DNA of 64,000 nt from Massilia psychrophila (GCF_002760665.1 NZ_PDOB01000023.1:1-64000); one strand, 5' to 3'. Shown: positions 42,496 to 54,069, counted from the first letter of the stretch. Made by a program: numbers and translations. The notes: generated by a model not told the origin, from the sequence alone.

Positions 42496-44135
42496 ACCGC
42501 CGCCTTGGCCATCGCGATCAGGCCGTTGGTCGAGCTGTCGTGGCGCTGTGGTTGGGCGTCACCCGTCAGCTCCGCCTCGATGTTCTTTGCCAGCACCTTG
42601 CCCAGCTCGACGCCCCACTGGTCGAAACTGTTTACGTCCCACAGTACGCCCTGGACGAACGTCTTGTGCTCGTACAGGGCCACCAGCGCGCCCAGCGCAT
42701 ACGGCGTCAGGTATTCCATCAGGATGGTATTGCTGGGGCGGTTGCCGGGAAAGGTCTTGTGCGGCGCCAGGCGCTCGATATCGGCCGGGCCCATGCCCTG
42801 CGCCTGCAGGTCGGCGCGCACCTCGTCGATGTTTTTGCCGCGCATGAAAGCTTCCGACTGGGCGAAGCAGTTCGCCAGCAGCGCCGCGTGGTGCGCCTCG
42901 AGTTCGTGGGCCGGGCGCAGGCAGGCGATAAAATCGATTGGCGTGACGTCGGTGCCCTGGTGCAGCAGCTGGAAGAAGGCGTGCTGGCCGTTGGTGCCGC
43001 AGTCGCCCCAGATCACCGGGCAGGTGGAAGTGTCGACCGGCTGGCCGGTGCGGGTGACGCGCTTGCCGTTGCTTTCCATGTCGAGCTGCTGCAGGTAGGC
43101 CGGGAAGCGGTTCAGGTCTTGATGATAGGGCGCGATCGACACCGAGGCGCAAGCGAGGAACTGGCGGTTCCAGAAGCCCGTCAGCGCCAGCAGCACTGGC
43201 ATGTTCTGCTCCAGTGGCGTGGCGGTGAAGTGCAGGTCCATGGCGTGGGCGCCGGCGAGAAAATCGCTGAAATAGCCAAAACCGACCGACAGCGCAATCG
43301 GCAGGCCGATCGCCGACCATACCGAATAACGCCCGCCGACCCAGTCCCAGAACGGGAACATGTTGGCCGGGTCGATGCCGAAGGCTTCGATCGCCGCGGT
43401 ATTGGTCGACACGGCGACGAAGTGGCGCGCCAGTGCGTCCGGCCTGGCGCGGGCCAGGAACCAGCGGCGCGCGGTCTGGGCGTTTTGCATCGTCTCGCCG
43501 GTGGTGAACGTTTTGGAGGCGACGATGAACAGCGTCGTTTCCGGGTCGATGCCGGACAACGCCGCATCGATATCGTGGCCGTCGACGTTCGAAACGAAGC
43601 GCATGTTCAGGCGCGGATGGGCGTACTGGCGCAGCGCCAGGCAGACCATTTTCGGGCCGAGGTCGGAGCCGCCGATGCCGATGTTGACGATGTCGGTGAT
43701 CGGCTTGCCGCTGTAGCCGAGCCAGGCGCCGGAGCGCACCGCATCGCTGAACGCGCGCAGGCGCGCCAACACGGCGTGGACGTCGGCGCTGACGTCCTGG
43801 CCGTCGACCACCAGCGCGCAATCAAGGGGCGCACGCAAGGCCGTGTGCAAAACCGCGCGCTGTTCGGTCAGGTTGATCTTTTCGCCGCGAAACATCGCCT
43901 CGCGCCGCTCTTCGACGCCGCGCTCGCGCGCCAGCTCGACCAGCAGTTCAAGCGTGCGCCGGTCAAGCCGGTTTTTTGAATAGTCTAGAAACAGGCCGGC
44001 CGCTTCGACCGACATGTTTTTAAAACGCAGGGGGTCAGCAGCGAACAGGTCGCGCATCTGCCAATCCGTCGAATCGATGGCGTGGGCGGCAAGGGCCTGG
44101 AAGCTGGCGGTAGAGGTCAGGGAGGGCTGGCGCAT
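42492..44135 (-). CDS. pgi: Glucose-6-phosphate isomerase
   Basis: 547 residues. PGI signatures include [60 protein letters not shown], the catalytic Lys/His region [20 protein letters not shown], and [16 protein letters not shown] near the C-terminus. It interconverts glucose-6-phosphate and fructose-6-phosphate, which lets fructose or gluconeogenic carbon feed zwf. Overlaps the lactonase gene by four bases. A HexR-like box lies 73 bases upstream. Length is normal. Confidence 0.97.
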   Translation of the reverse strand: MRQPSLTSTASFQALAAHAIDSTDWQMRDLFAADPLRFKNMSVEAAGLFLDYSKNRLDRRTLELLVELARERGVEERREAMFRGEKINLTEQRAVLHTALRAPLDCALVVDGQDVSADVHAVLARLRAFSDAVRSGAWLGYSGKPITDIVNIGIGGSDLGPKMVCLALRQYAHPRLNMRFVSNVDGHDIDAALSGIDPETTLFIVASKTFTTGETMQNAQTARRWFLARARPDALARHFVAVSTNTAAIEAFGIDPANMFPFWDWVGGRYSVWSAIGLPIALSVGFGYFSDFLAGAHAMDLHFTATPLEQNMPVLLALTGFWNRQFLACASVSIAPYHQDLNRFPAYLQQLDMESNGKRVTRTGQPVDTSTCPVIWGDCGTNGQHAFFQLLHQGTDVTPIDFIACLRPAHELEAHHAALLANCFAQSEAFMRGKNIDEVRADLQAQGMGPADIERLAPHKTFPGNRPSNTILMEYLTPYALGALVALYEHKTFVQGVLWDVNSFDQWGVELGKVLAKNIEAELTGDAQPQRHDSSTNGLIAMAKAAV

Positions 44136-44207
44136 GGCGGTCGGCAGTCAGAAAAGTTGTCGGGTGTGGTTGGTAAATTCAGATTGGTGGATGATACATT
44201 AAAAATT

Positions 44208-44222
44208 CGTAAATTCACTACA
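44208..44222. promoter_or_regulatory. HexR-like box upstream of pgi
   Basis: CGTAAATTCACTACA, 12 or 13 of 15 matches to TGTARTWWWAYTACA, in the divergent region between pgi and edd. Confidence 0.6.
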
Positions 44223-44356
44223 TCAGCTGGCAGAATCAACTCGTGCGCCACCCTGGTATCCGATAGCAATACCATGTCGTAACAACGCGAAAACCGCTTG
44301 TCCGCACCAAAGAAGGCGTAAACTGGTGCAAATTGAACAGCAATATCTGTCAAAAT

Positions 44357-44371
44357 TGTAGTAAAATTTCA
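44357..44371. promoter_or_regulatory. HexR box upstream of edd
   Basis: TGTAGTAAAATTTCA matches the HexR consensus at 14 of 15 positions and ends 24 bases before the edd ATG, a location that would block transcription initiation or elongation when bound. Confidence 0.75.
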
Positions 44372-44395
44372 TAAATTAATTTTGAAGGATTGGAC

Positions 44396-46308
<1,913 letters not shown>

Positions 46309-46312
<4 letters not shown>

Positions 46313-46932
46313 CCATGACCCTGCTCGACATCATGCGCTCGGCGCGCGTCATCCCCGTCATCGCCATCGACGATCCGGAACACGCCGTGCCGCTGGCACG
46401 CGCGCTGGTCGCCGGCGGCATCTGCGTGCTCGAAGTGACCTTACGCACCGCGCATGGCCTGGCGGCGATCCGCGCGATGGCCGCAGTAGCGGGCGCGATC
46501 GTTGGCGTCGGCACCCTGACCCAGGCGGCCGAATTTGCCGCCGCGCGCGACGCCGGCGCCGTGTTCGGCGTCTCGCCGGGACTGACGCCGGCGCTGATCG
46601 AGGCCGCCCGCAAGAGCGGCCTGCCGCTGCTGCCGGGGGTGATGACGCCGTCCGAAGTGCTGGCCGCACGCGAAGCGGGATTTCGCGAACTCAAATTGTT
46701 CCCGGCGGTGCCGGCCGGCGGCGTCGGCATGCTTAACGCGATTGCCGGCCCGCTCCCGGACGTGACGTTCTGTCCGACCGGCGGCATCTCGATCGATACC
46801 GCGGCGCAGTTCCTGGCCTGCAAAAACGTCGCCTGCGTCGGCGGCTCATGGCTCACCCCCAAGGATGCGCTGCAGGCCGGCGACTGGGCCCGCATCACCG
46901 CACTGGCGAAGGCAGCGGCGGCGCTGCGCTAG
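46309..46932 (+). CDS. eda: KDPG aldolase
   Basis: 207 residues. Class I aldolase with [28 protein letters not shown] (catalytic Glu), [20 protein letters not shown], and the Schiff-base Lys in [19 protein letters not shown], then [20 protein letters not shown]. It cleaves KDPG to pyruvate and glyceraldehyde-3-phosphate. KDPG is also the HexR effector, so this enzyme closes the control loop. Coupled to edd through the ATGA overlap. Confidence 0.97.
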
Positions 46933-46952
46933 GCCGAGCTTGGGCTGGTCAC

Positions 46953-47486
46953 ATGGCAAGCCGGGCGCTTACCGCAGGCGAGGTGGCAATGGCATCGGCC
47001 CTGTTCGGCGCCGCCATCGACTATGCCAGGGTGCGCATCCACAACCGGCGCTACCTGCCGTTCCAACCGAAAAATTGCGCGATGGCGCCGAACGGGCGGC
47101 TGTATTTTCACCGCTCGTGTTTTCTCGACGACTTCGCTTGCGGCGGTCCCCACCTTCGACACTGGTTCATGCACGAGATGGTGCACGTCTGGCAACACCA
47201 GCTCGGCTATCCGGTACGGCTGCGCGGCGCCGTGCGCATCGGGCTCGATTACCGCTACCGCTTGCGCGCCGGCGCGACCCTGGCCGACTTCAACATGGAA
47301 GCGCAAGGCGACCTGCTGGCCGATTATTTCGTCCTCAAATTTCTCGGCAATCCGGGCGCCATGCGTTGGGTTGATAACGCCGGCAACTTGTCCTTGTTCG
47401 AGGCAGTGTTGGTTGATTTTTTGGCTGCCCCGGCCAGCCGGGCGAACCTGCCACGCATGTTGCCGCACTTATTTTGGCGACGCTAG
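46953..47486 (+). CDS. Vgr-related protein with HExxH motif
   Basis: 177 residues from ATG 46953. The core HWFMHEMVHVWQHQLGYP contains HEMVH, a zinc-metallopeptidase signature; downstream, FNMEAQGDLLADYF could give the third ligand Glu. Similar short proteins are annotated as Vgr-related or Rhs-associated and occur near secreted effectors, but their activity is not established. No signal peptide. It begins 20 bases after eda yet has no metabolic link, and the next genes also look effector-related. Confidence 0.7.
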   Translation: MASRALTAGEVAMASALFGAAIDYARVRIHNRRYLPFQPKNCAMAPNGRLYFHRSCFLDDFACGGPHLRHWFMHEMVHVWQHQLGYPVRLRGAVRIGLDYRYRLRAGATLADFNMEAQGDLLADYFVLKFLGNPGAMRWVDNAGNLSLFEAVLVDFLAAPASRANLPRMLPHLFWRR

Positions 47487-47641
47487 CCGCGCCAGGGGAT
47501 CTAGCTAAAAAATTTTGGCCAAATGTCCATCGTCCGGTTGACCTTGGATGGCAGACTATTGACGGGACGGTGTATGGCAAGCCTTCGTAACCGGCGTTTC
47601 GAAAGCGTATTTGATCGCCAGACGCAAAAGTACGGCATTTA

Positions 47642-48058
47642 TTGCAGGACTCAATGCCAATGCAGGGCACAAAAACCCGCATGGCTGAGATAGCGCTGGA
47701 ATGGGCTACGCGCAAGCCGTATGGTATTTGCCTGGACGCAAGATTGCCTTTGGTACTTGAAACCGCCCCCTTTCGATATGAAGGCGACTTGCACGCCCTT
47801 GATGGACACGAACTCTTCGGCAAAGGTGAATGTGTGGATATCATCAAGGCACTTGTACCGGAGCCGACAGGCGTTAATACTCAACGGTGGGCGGCAGGGG
47901 CGATGGTAAAAGACGTACCTTACTTGCGGTGTGGTACGGTGCAAATGATGCCGTCGCTGGCGATGCCATGTTATCCCTGCCGAGCTGACAAGGTTTTCGA
48001 GCATGCACTGGCGCCACGCGACCTTGCCGCGATCCCGGCGCGGGCGTTTCCACGCTGA
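47642..48058 (+). pseudogene. Truncated BPSL0067-like protein (amidase-type fold), probably broken
   Basis: 138 codons. The recognisable core is HALDGHELFGKGECVDIIKA followed by LVPEPTGVNTQRWAAGAMVK and RCGTV, resembling the Cys-containing N-terminal part of BPSL0067-family proteins, an NlpC/P60-related group linked to type VI effectors. The expected continuation with the catalytic His (GNHAAFY type) is missing: after GTV the frame reads an unrelated Cys/Met/Pro-rich tail. The first 30 residues also look non-native. Recognition is by eye; an unrelated small ORF is possible. Confidence 0.45.
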
Positions 48059-48178
48059 TTGCGATAAATCTTGACGCGCTGGCGATTGATTGCCCGGTTT
48101 GCGCGGCATCAAACCGAGTCGGGCTGCAACACGTACGCTTGAAGTTTGCTTCACGCAATTTTCTGGCGACGACATTCC

Positions 48179-48694
48179 ATGGTGTTCCAAATATTTCCCT
48201 CTTTGTGCATGCTGCTGGCGGCTGCCTGGGCCACTGCGGCGCCGGCGCCGCGCACTGGCGAAGCGGCGGTGCGCGAGGCCAGCAACGGCGTGCCTTGCTT
48301 CACCATTGCCGAGCGCGAAGAGCAGTTGGGCGGCGCGCCCGATTTTGAGTCCGTTACCGTCTACGATGCTTCGGCCCGGCCGCGCACCAGGATGTGGACG
48401 ATGTCAATGCCGTCGACCCGGACCTTCCCGGTGTTGTTCAGCATGTGCATCCCGTACGCCGGCAGGGTGCAATCGCTGCCGCAGACCAAGGCGGCAATGC
48501 TCGAGGCCGGCAAGGTCTACGAAGTCGTCATCGACGTCAGGGGCGGCCAAGGCCCGGCCACCCGCAGCCGGCCGCGCGGCTATGGCGCCAGGTTCTGCCT
48601 GGCGAAGCAGCGCGACGGCACCGTAATCGTGCATCACATCGGGGTGGACGCGCAGGAAGGGCGGAATTTGTACGGTTGCGTGGTGCAAAAATAA
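48179..48694 (+). CDS. Small exported protein, similar to type VI immunity-type proteins
   Basis: 171 residues. A signal peptide (MVFQIFPSLCMLLAAAWATA) ends APAP, predicting export to the periplasm. The mature part has PCFTIAEREE, FESVTVYDASARP, WTMSMP and SMCIPYAGRV with several Cys, then KVYEVVIDVRGG and GARFCLAKQRDGTVIVHHIG. The layout recalls DUF7480-type periplasmic proteins described as putative type VI immunity proteins. Position after a BPSL0067-like fragment fits an effector/immunity pair in which the immunity gene survives. The function is inferred. Confidence 0.5.
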   Translation: MVFQIFPSLCMLLAAAWATAAPAPRTGEAAVREASNGVPCFTIAEREEQLGGAPDFESVTVYDASARPRTRMWTMSMPSTRTFPVLFSMCIPYAGRVQSLPQTKAAMLEAGKVYEVVIDVRGGQGPATRSRPRGYGARFCLAKQRDGTVIVHHIGVDAQEGRNLYGCVVQK

Positions 48695-48740
48695 GGATAT
48701 AGCGCACAATGCACGCTGTCGATATCTCTTGTAACCAGCA

Positions 48741-49241
48741 ATGGATTTTAATTTTCCTGACGACGGCCGTATCGCCGACTTCGAAACCCTCGAGCAACTG
48801 TTTGGCAAGCCCGTGCTTACCGCGCGGCAGGAATCCGATCGGCTGCACGCGCGGTTCCGCGACTTTGTCGAAGGCGCACCTTTTATGATTCTTGCCACCA
48901 CCGGCGCGAACGGGCTGGACGCTTCTGCCAAGGGCGACGCTGGCGGCTTCGTGCGCGTGCTCGACGACAAGACCTTATTGATTCCCGAGCGCGGCGGTAA
49001 CGGGCGCAACGACAGCGTGCGCAACATTGTCGGCGATCCGCGCGTCGCCTTGACGTTCTTAATTCCCGGCAACAATGACCTGCTGAGGGTCAATGGCCGC
49101 GCTTTCGTCAGCGTGGCGCCTGATCTGCTCGAACAATTTGACAGGCTGCCGCGCTGCGTGATCGTCGTGAGCGTCGACGAGGTGTTTTCCCAGTGCTCAC
49201 GGGCGGTTGAACAGTCGAAGCTGTGGGCTTCAAATTGTTAA
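48741..49241 (+). CDS. Pyridoxamine 5'-phosphate oxidase family protein, C-terminus shortened
   Basis: 166 residues. FMN-binding split barrel: FVEGAPFMILATTGANGLDA, SAKGDAGGFVRVLDDKTLLI, RGGNGRNDSVRNIVGDPRVA and VNGRAFVSVAPDL. It belongs to the group with VVSVDEVFSQCSRAVEQSKL near the end (MSMEG_1061 type). Relatives continue about 30-40 residues after that point; here the frame ends SNC, so a C-terminal truncation or recent frameshift is likely. Activity is uncertain. Confidence 0.75.
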   Translation: MDFNFPDDGRIADFETLEQLFGKPVLTARQESDRLHARFRDFVEGAPFMILATTGANGLDASAKGDAGGFVRVLDDKTLLIPERGGNGRNDSVRNIVGDPRVALTFLIPGNNDLLRVNGRAFVSVAPDLLEQFDRLPRCVIVVSVDEVFSQCSRAVEQSKLWASNC

Positions 49242-49462
49242 TACTGCCGTCCGTGATAGCAACGCCAATCAGTATTGTGCTTAGCGTCCCGTCATAGAGC
49301 AGGTCGAACCGGCTGACCCGACAGTCGTCACCGTGACGCCAATGCAGCATTGAGACGATACTCCTTCGTCTGGCGGCGGGCAGCTCCCGCGGTCGCCTGC
49401 ATCCTTACATCATAAAGACGCAGGCCCCGGTTTCAAGAGCCCCCCGGTATAGCGATGCCTGG

Positions 49463-50956
49463 TTAGCGCTGTCCGGGCACCAATTTCATGACCACGCCTG
49501 TTTTGCCAAGCAGCGTGCCAGTACCACTGGCCAACACGTACAGCTCGCCCCGCGCATCCTGGCCGAAGCCCAGCACCGCTAAATCGAACGGATTGCGGTT
49601 GCTTGGGACGAGACTCTCGACACGCTGATTCCTCCCCAACACGAATAGATTACCGCGCGGCGACGGCGTACCCCTGCCGGCATAGTCGCCGAACACGTAC
49701 TGATCGCGCAGCTGACGAAGCTTGTTGCCGCGGTAGACGTAGCCGCCGATGACCGCGACGCGGGTCACGTTTCCTCCCACACTGTCTGCGTGATCGTACT
49801 GGGCGATCGGATCGATGAGCGTGGCCGGCATACCCGGACTGTCGCGATACACGAAGCCCGGAGCAGTCGGTCCGGCGGTGTTGAACAGGAACGTACCTTC
49901 CTTGATACGCCAGCCGTAGTTCCCGCCTGCCGTCACGACATCGATTTCCTCGATCGCATTTTGACCGACGTCGCCCGCGATGACGTGGCCATCCCGGTCG
50001 ATAGACATCCGAAACGGGTTACGGAAGCCATAGGCAAAAATTTCGTCGGCACCGGTTTTGCTGACGAAAGGATTGTCGGGTGGAATCCCGTATTTGCCAT
50101 TGGCCGAGTTCCGTCCGAGCGGGTCGATGCGCAATATCTTGCCGAGCACATTTCCGGGCGCAAGGCTCTGCGCATTGCCTTCAGGCGCGTGGCCGACGCC
50201 CTCGTCGTCAGCGCCGCCGCCATCGCCGAGGGACACGTAGAGCATCTGGTCAGCGCCGAACGCCAGCGCGCCACCGTTGTGGTTGAATTGGGGCTTGTCG
50301 ATGCGCAACAGCTCGCGCGCGCTCGTCAAGTCAACCGAGTTGTTGCGCTCGCCAGGACGCTTGACCCGCCACTCGGTAACCACGCTCTGGCAGTTCGGCG
50401 CCACGCCCTGCGGCATCGTGCTGAAGTCGGGATTATTTTTCACCGGCTGCGATGTAAAGGTATAGAACAGTCCGTTGAACTTGAACTGTGGGTGGAAGGC
50501 AATACCCAGCAGGCCGCGTTCGTCATATTTCCCTGGCCCCAAGCCCAGCGGCGCGATCAGTAGCTTGCTCACGTCCAGAAACAATTCTGGCTGTCGCGAG
50601 CCGCTGCCTCGACCGCTGTTGTCGTCATCATTATCTTTATCTTTATCATCATTATCATTATCAGCATCATCGTGATCCTCACGATCGCCGGTGCGAAAGC
50701 GCCAGACCTGGCCGATTTGGTCAGCCACGTAGAGATGGCGGCGATCGCCTGGCGCCGCAGCTGTGGCTACCGGCGAAACGAGGCCGGACATAACTGTTTC
50801 CAGGGCAACCTTCAGGGGGCTTTGCGGTATCAAGGCTGGTATTGGGTCGGCCAGGGGCACAGGCTGCTGTGCCCCTGCACTGGAATAGGCGGTTGCGACG
50901 GCAATTCCGGCAACTCCTTGAATCAACATTCGGGTGATCATACGAATTTTCATCAT
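49463..50956 (-). CDS. Soluble sugar (glucose/sorbosone-type) dehydrogenase with Asp-rich insert
   Basis: 497 residues. A signal peptide (MLIQGVAGIAVATAYSSAGA) directs export. The six-bladed propeller resembles PQQ-dependent glucose/sorbosone dehydrogenases: SGLVSPVATAAAPGDRRHLY, GLLGIAFHPQFKFNGLFYTF, FNHNGGALAFGADQMLYVSL, GDVGQNAIEEIDVVTAGGNY and YVFGDYAG. Between blades at about residues 91-122 is an insert made almost only of D, N, K, H and E, then SGRGSGSRQ, encoded by short GAT/AAT/AAA-type repeats; it may bind calcium. Followed upstream by a non-coding stretch. Confidence 0.85.
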   Translation of the reverse strand: MMKIRMITRMLIQGVAGIAVATAYSSAGAQQPVPLADPIPALIPQSPLKVALETVMSGLVSPVATAAAPGDRRHLYVADQIGQVWRFRTGDREDHDDADNDNDDKDKDNDDDNSGRGSGSRQPELFLDVSKLLIAPLGLGPGKYDERGLLGIAFHPQFKFNGLFYTFTSQPVKNNPDFSTMPQGVAPNCQSVVTEWRVKRPGERNNSVDLTSARELLRIDKPQFNHNGGALAFGADQMLYVSLGDGGGADDEGVGHAPEGNAQSLAPGNVLGKILRIDPLGRNSANGKYGIPPDNPFVSKTGADEIFAYGFRNPFRMSIDRDGHVIAGDVGQNAIEEIDVVTAGGNYGWRIKEGTFLFNTAGPTAPGFVYRDSPGMPATLIDPIAQYDHADSVGGNVTRVAVIGGYVYRGNKLRQLRDQYVFGDYAGRGTPSPRGNLFVLGRNQRVESLVPSNRNPFDLAVLGFGQDARGELYVLASGTGTLLGKTGVVMKLVPGQR

Positions 50957-51159
50957 GTGCTTTCCTCTTGGCTAATTGGCTAATAACAAGAATTTCGGTT
51001 AATTTCGCGGATGTAGCTGAAGACTCGGCTAATTTAGCTCGTTTGAATTTGATCTGTATCAAATATCTCGTCAAGCCCCTCACCGCGGAGGAGTAACGTT
51101 TAGCAGTTAGCGGTAAGCCAGTGCCATTGTTTTTGCGGTCGTGGGTAAGCGTGCTACTC
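50957..51159. other. Non-coding stretch upstream of the sugar dehydrogenase gene
   Basis: AT-richer than the surroundings, with repeated GGCTAATT-type motifs near 50972-51035 (TTGGCTAATTGGCTAATAA and CGGCTAATTTAGC) just before the dehydrogenase start, and GTAAGCG-like ends near 51141-51150 that could be the decayed boundary of the IS66 remnant. No gene seen. Confidence 0.45.
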
Positions 51160-51480
51160 AGCACCGTCTTGAGTTTGCCATGGCGTTGCCAGATGATGTA
51201 ATCGCACCGCTGGGAAGCGGCGTATCAGGAGCTTGCGTGAGCTGAGCTGGGCAGTTCCATGGCAGGAAGTCGTCAACGCGGTTGACGGGATGGTCGGCGA
51301 TACAAATCACCACATGGCGCGGCGAGGCTTCGGGGTAAAAGCCGTTGAGCTTGGCGGTGCCGATCAACCGGTAGATCGCGCCAACGCGTTCGCCGCGACG
51401 ACCGACGGTAACACCGCGCAACGCCCGCTCGGTGACCGAGTGATCTCGATCAGTCCATCTTGAGCTCGACCAATGTCAAG
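51160..51480 (-). pseudogene. Remnant of an IS66-family transposase (TnpC C-terminus)
   Basis: On the minus strand the phrases ERALRGVTVGRR, AIYRLIGTAKLNGFYPEAS and VICIADHPVNRVDDFLPWN follow the end of IS66 TnpC. The usual NYLFAGSDAGG-type segment between the first two is missing, and the first part lies in another frame. Only about 100 codons remain and no intact ends were found. Confidence 0.8.
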
Positions 51481-51822
51481 CCATTCTTCTGAGCGGGGCG
51501 GTTGTCTAAGCGAGCAGCAAAATTGGCAGGGCGGTTTCAAGTGCCAGGCGCAGACTTCGTTTGTGGGTTGATCGATTGATTCTGTCAACATTACACCAGA
51601 AAAAAAGTCATTTTTCGACTATCTTGTCGGTCCTCGTTTTATTGTTCCGGCCGCCCGGCGAAAAGATGCCATGCCAGCATTTCGCCTGCGCTGGCCTTGT
51701 CGGACGCGGCGTGCAGGTGGATCGTCGCTTGCATCGACGGATGCCGGTTCCACGACGGCGGGAAGGTAGGCACGCCGACATCGGCACGATCGAAATATCA
51801 GGTAATTCCCGTAACATCGTGT
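51481..51822. other. Non-coding stretch between the IS66 remnant and the TPR gene
   Basis: Short open frames exist on both strands, but none has a ribosome site, family phrase or usual codon pattern. It probably contains further decayed insertion-sequence DNA. Confidence 0.4.
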
Positions 51823-52815
51823 TCATCCTCCGGCCTTGGTCTTCAGCGCTTTCAACTGGTCTTCCGCATCCGCCTTCATTTTCGGCGACATCGCCCCTTT
51901 GAATGCCAGCGCCTTTTCGTACGCCGCCGTCGCTTTTGCCTTCTCGCCCAGCGCCTGCTGCGACTGGCCGATGCGGTACCAGGTGCTGGGGCGCGGGTTC
52001 ATCAGGGTCACTTGTTCCATGGTGGCAAGGGCTTCGCGGTGCTTGCCCTGTTCCTGCTGCAACCGCGCCAGGCCGTATAGCGCGCCGTCGCTGTCCGGAT
52101 GGCGCTTGAAGGCCTCGCGCAACATGCGCTCGCTGTCGGCGAAACGCTTGTCGCTCAGGTATTTGTTGCCGAGGTTGACCATCAGGTCGCGCTGACCTTC
52201 GGCAACCGCCTCGTTGCTACTGGTGGGCATCGCCAGCACCGCCGCTTCAGCCTTGTCCAGCTTGTCGTCGGAGGCGTCGAGCCGCGCCAGCATCAGCTTG
52301 CCGCCGTCCGGGTTGATGCTGGCGGTCTGCGCCGCCAGCACTTTGGCCTTGCCGCTGCCGCCGCCGACGATTGCCGGAGCCTGCATGTAATATTGCAGCA
52401 GCGAAAAGCGCGCCTCCATGTTGTGCGGATCGAGTTCGACCGCTTTCTTGAAGGCGTCGCGGATGGTGCCGGCGTAGCCCATCGCCGACATGATGCCGTT
52501 CGACATCGCCTTGGCGCCGAGGGCGTTGCCCAGCGTCAGGTGGCAATTCGACAGCTGCGGGTGAACGCTGACGCATGCTTCGCCCAGTTTGACCGCTTCC
52601 TCGAATCGGCCTGCCGCCCCGCTGGCAAGGATGGCTTCCGCTTTCGCCACCAGGGCATCAACGTTGGCCGGATCCTGCGCCAGCTTTGCGCTGGCAATAC
52701 GCTCGACGTCGGCAAATTTGCGCGTTTTCAGCAGCGCGGAATAGTCGTTGGCCGCTGCCTGCGCGGATAACAGCAGGCAGAATGCGGCGCAAGCGCCGGT
52801 AAAGATCGATTTCAT
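51823..52815 (-). CDS. Exported TPR-repeat protein
   Basis: 330 residues from ATG 52815. A signal peptide (KSIFTGACAAFCLLLSAQAA) precedes ANDYSALL. Four to five TPR-like units follow (DAFKKAVELDPHNMEARFSL, MLREAFKRHPDSDGALYGLA, ATMEQVTLMNPRPSTWYRIG, TAAYEKALAFKGAM). TPR proteins are scaffolds. It is the last gene of the MacAB-like group, 30 bases after the permease, so it may assist the exporter in the periplasm; that is inferred from position only. Confidence 0.82.
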   Translation of the reverse strand: MKSIFTGACAAFCLLLSAQAAANDYSALLKTRKFADVERIASAKLAQDPANVDALVAKAEAILASGAAGRFEEAVKLGEACVSVHPQLSNCHLTLGNALGAKAMSNGIMSAMGYAGTIRDAFKKAVELDPHNMEARFSLLQYYMQAPAIVGGGSGKAKVLAAQTASINPDGGKLMLARLDASDDKLDKAEAAVLAMPTSSNEAVAEGQRDLMVNLGNKYLSDKRFADSERMLREAFKRHPDSDGALYGLARLQQEQGKHREALATMEQVTLMNPRPSTWYRIGQSQQALGEKAKATAAYEKALAFKGAMSPKMKADAEDQLKALKTKAGG

Positions 52816-52845
52816 GGGTTCTCCATTCAAATTGAAATAGCGCGC

Positions 52846-54065
52846 TTATTCATAGCGCAGGCAGTCGACCGGCAGCAGTTTCGACGCGCGCCGGGCTGGA
52901 TAAAAGCCGAAAAACACGCCAACCAGGCTGGAAAAGCCGCAGGCGACGACAATCGCCTCGGCGGTGATAAAGACGTCGAACTTGCCGGTGGCGGTGATGC
53001 CGGCCGCGCAGCCGGCGGCAATGGCGATGCCGACCACACCGCCGGCCAGGCAGATCGCCACCGCTTCGGTGAGAAACTGCAGCAGCACGTCGCGCGGCTT
53101 GGCGCCGATTGCCATGCGAATGCCGATCTCGCGGGTACGTTCGGTGACCGATACCAGCATGATGTTCATGATGCCGATGCCGCCGACGACCAGCGAGATG
53201 GCGCCGATCATCCCCAGCAGCAGGGCAATGCCGGCGCTGATTTTCGCTGCCGTCTCGGCGAACGAGGCGACGTTCTCGACGCGGAAGTCGTCGGGCGCGT
53301 CGACCTTGATGCGGTGGCGGTCGCGCAGCACCTCCTTGATGTCTTCGATGGCGTCGAGCAGGCTCTGGCCCGACTTGCCCTGGGTGGCGATGTAATGCAC
53401 ATTGTCGGGGAAGGGGGTGCGCACCAAGTTGGCGCGTGCCGCCGTGATCGGCACGATCACCAGGTCGGCCAGGTTGCCGCCGTCGATCTGCTTGCCTTCG
53501 CCGTGCAACACGCCGACCACCTGGAAGGAAATGTTCTCGATGCGAATGCTTTTGCCCAGGGGATCGGCCTTGTAGAAGAACTGATCGGCCACCTTCTGGC
53601 CGATCACCACCATGCGGGCCGCCGCGCGCACATCGGCCTCGCTGAAGCTGCTGCCCAGTTCCAGCTTCCAGCCACGGATCTTGAACATCTCCGGCGTCAC
53701 GCCGAAGACCATCGCGTTCGCCGTTTCGTTGCCGGCGGTAAGTTTGAAACTGCCTTGCAGCGCCGGCGCCGAACCGGTCAGACTGCCGAGCGAGTTGAGG
53801 GCGCGGGCATCGGCGAAGGTCAGCGCCGGCGCGGCGTTGGCGCGCAGCCGCCGTTCTTCGGTTCGATTGCCGCCGGGGAAAACGTACAGCATGTTGGTGC
53901 CGAGCGCCTCGAGTTCCTTGCCGATGAAGCGTTGCATGCTGTCGCCCAGCGCCAGCAGCAACGTCACCGACGTGATGCCGATGGTGATGCCGAGCATGGT
54001 GAGCACTGTGCGCAGTCGGTTCGCGCCCATCGAACGGAATGCTTCGACGCTGACCTGGAAGAAAT

Positions 54066-54069
<4 letters not shown>
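52846..54069 (-). CDS. MacB-type ABC exporter permease
   Basis: 407 residues. It starts MNFFQVSVEAFRSMGANRLR, then the first membrane segment (TVLTMLGITIGITSVTLLLA), a large periplasmic MacB_PCD domain (VIGQKVADQFFYKADPLGKS, NVHYIATQGKSGQSLLDAIE), then three membrane segments (LLLGMIGAISLVVGGIGIMN onward) with EIGIRMAIGAKPRDVLLQFL. In E. coli MacB the ATPase is fused at the N-terminus; here it is a separate gene overlapping by four bases. Exports macrolides, lipopeptides or similar across the envelope with MacA. Confidence 0.93.
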
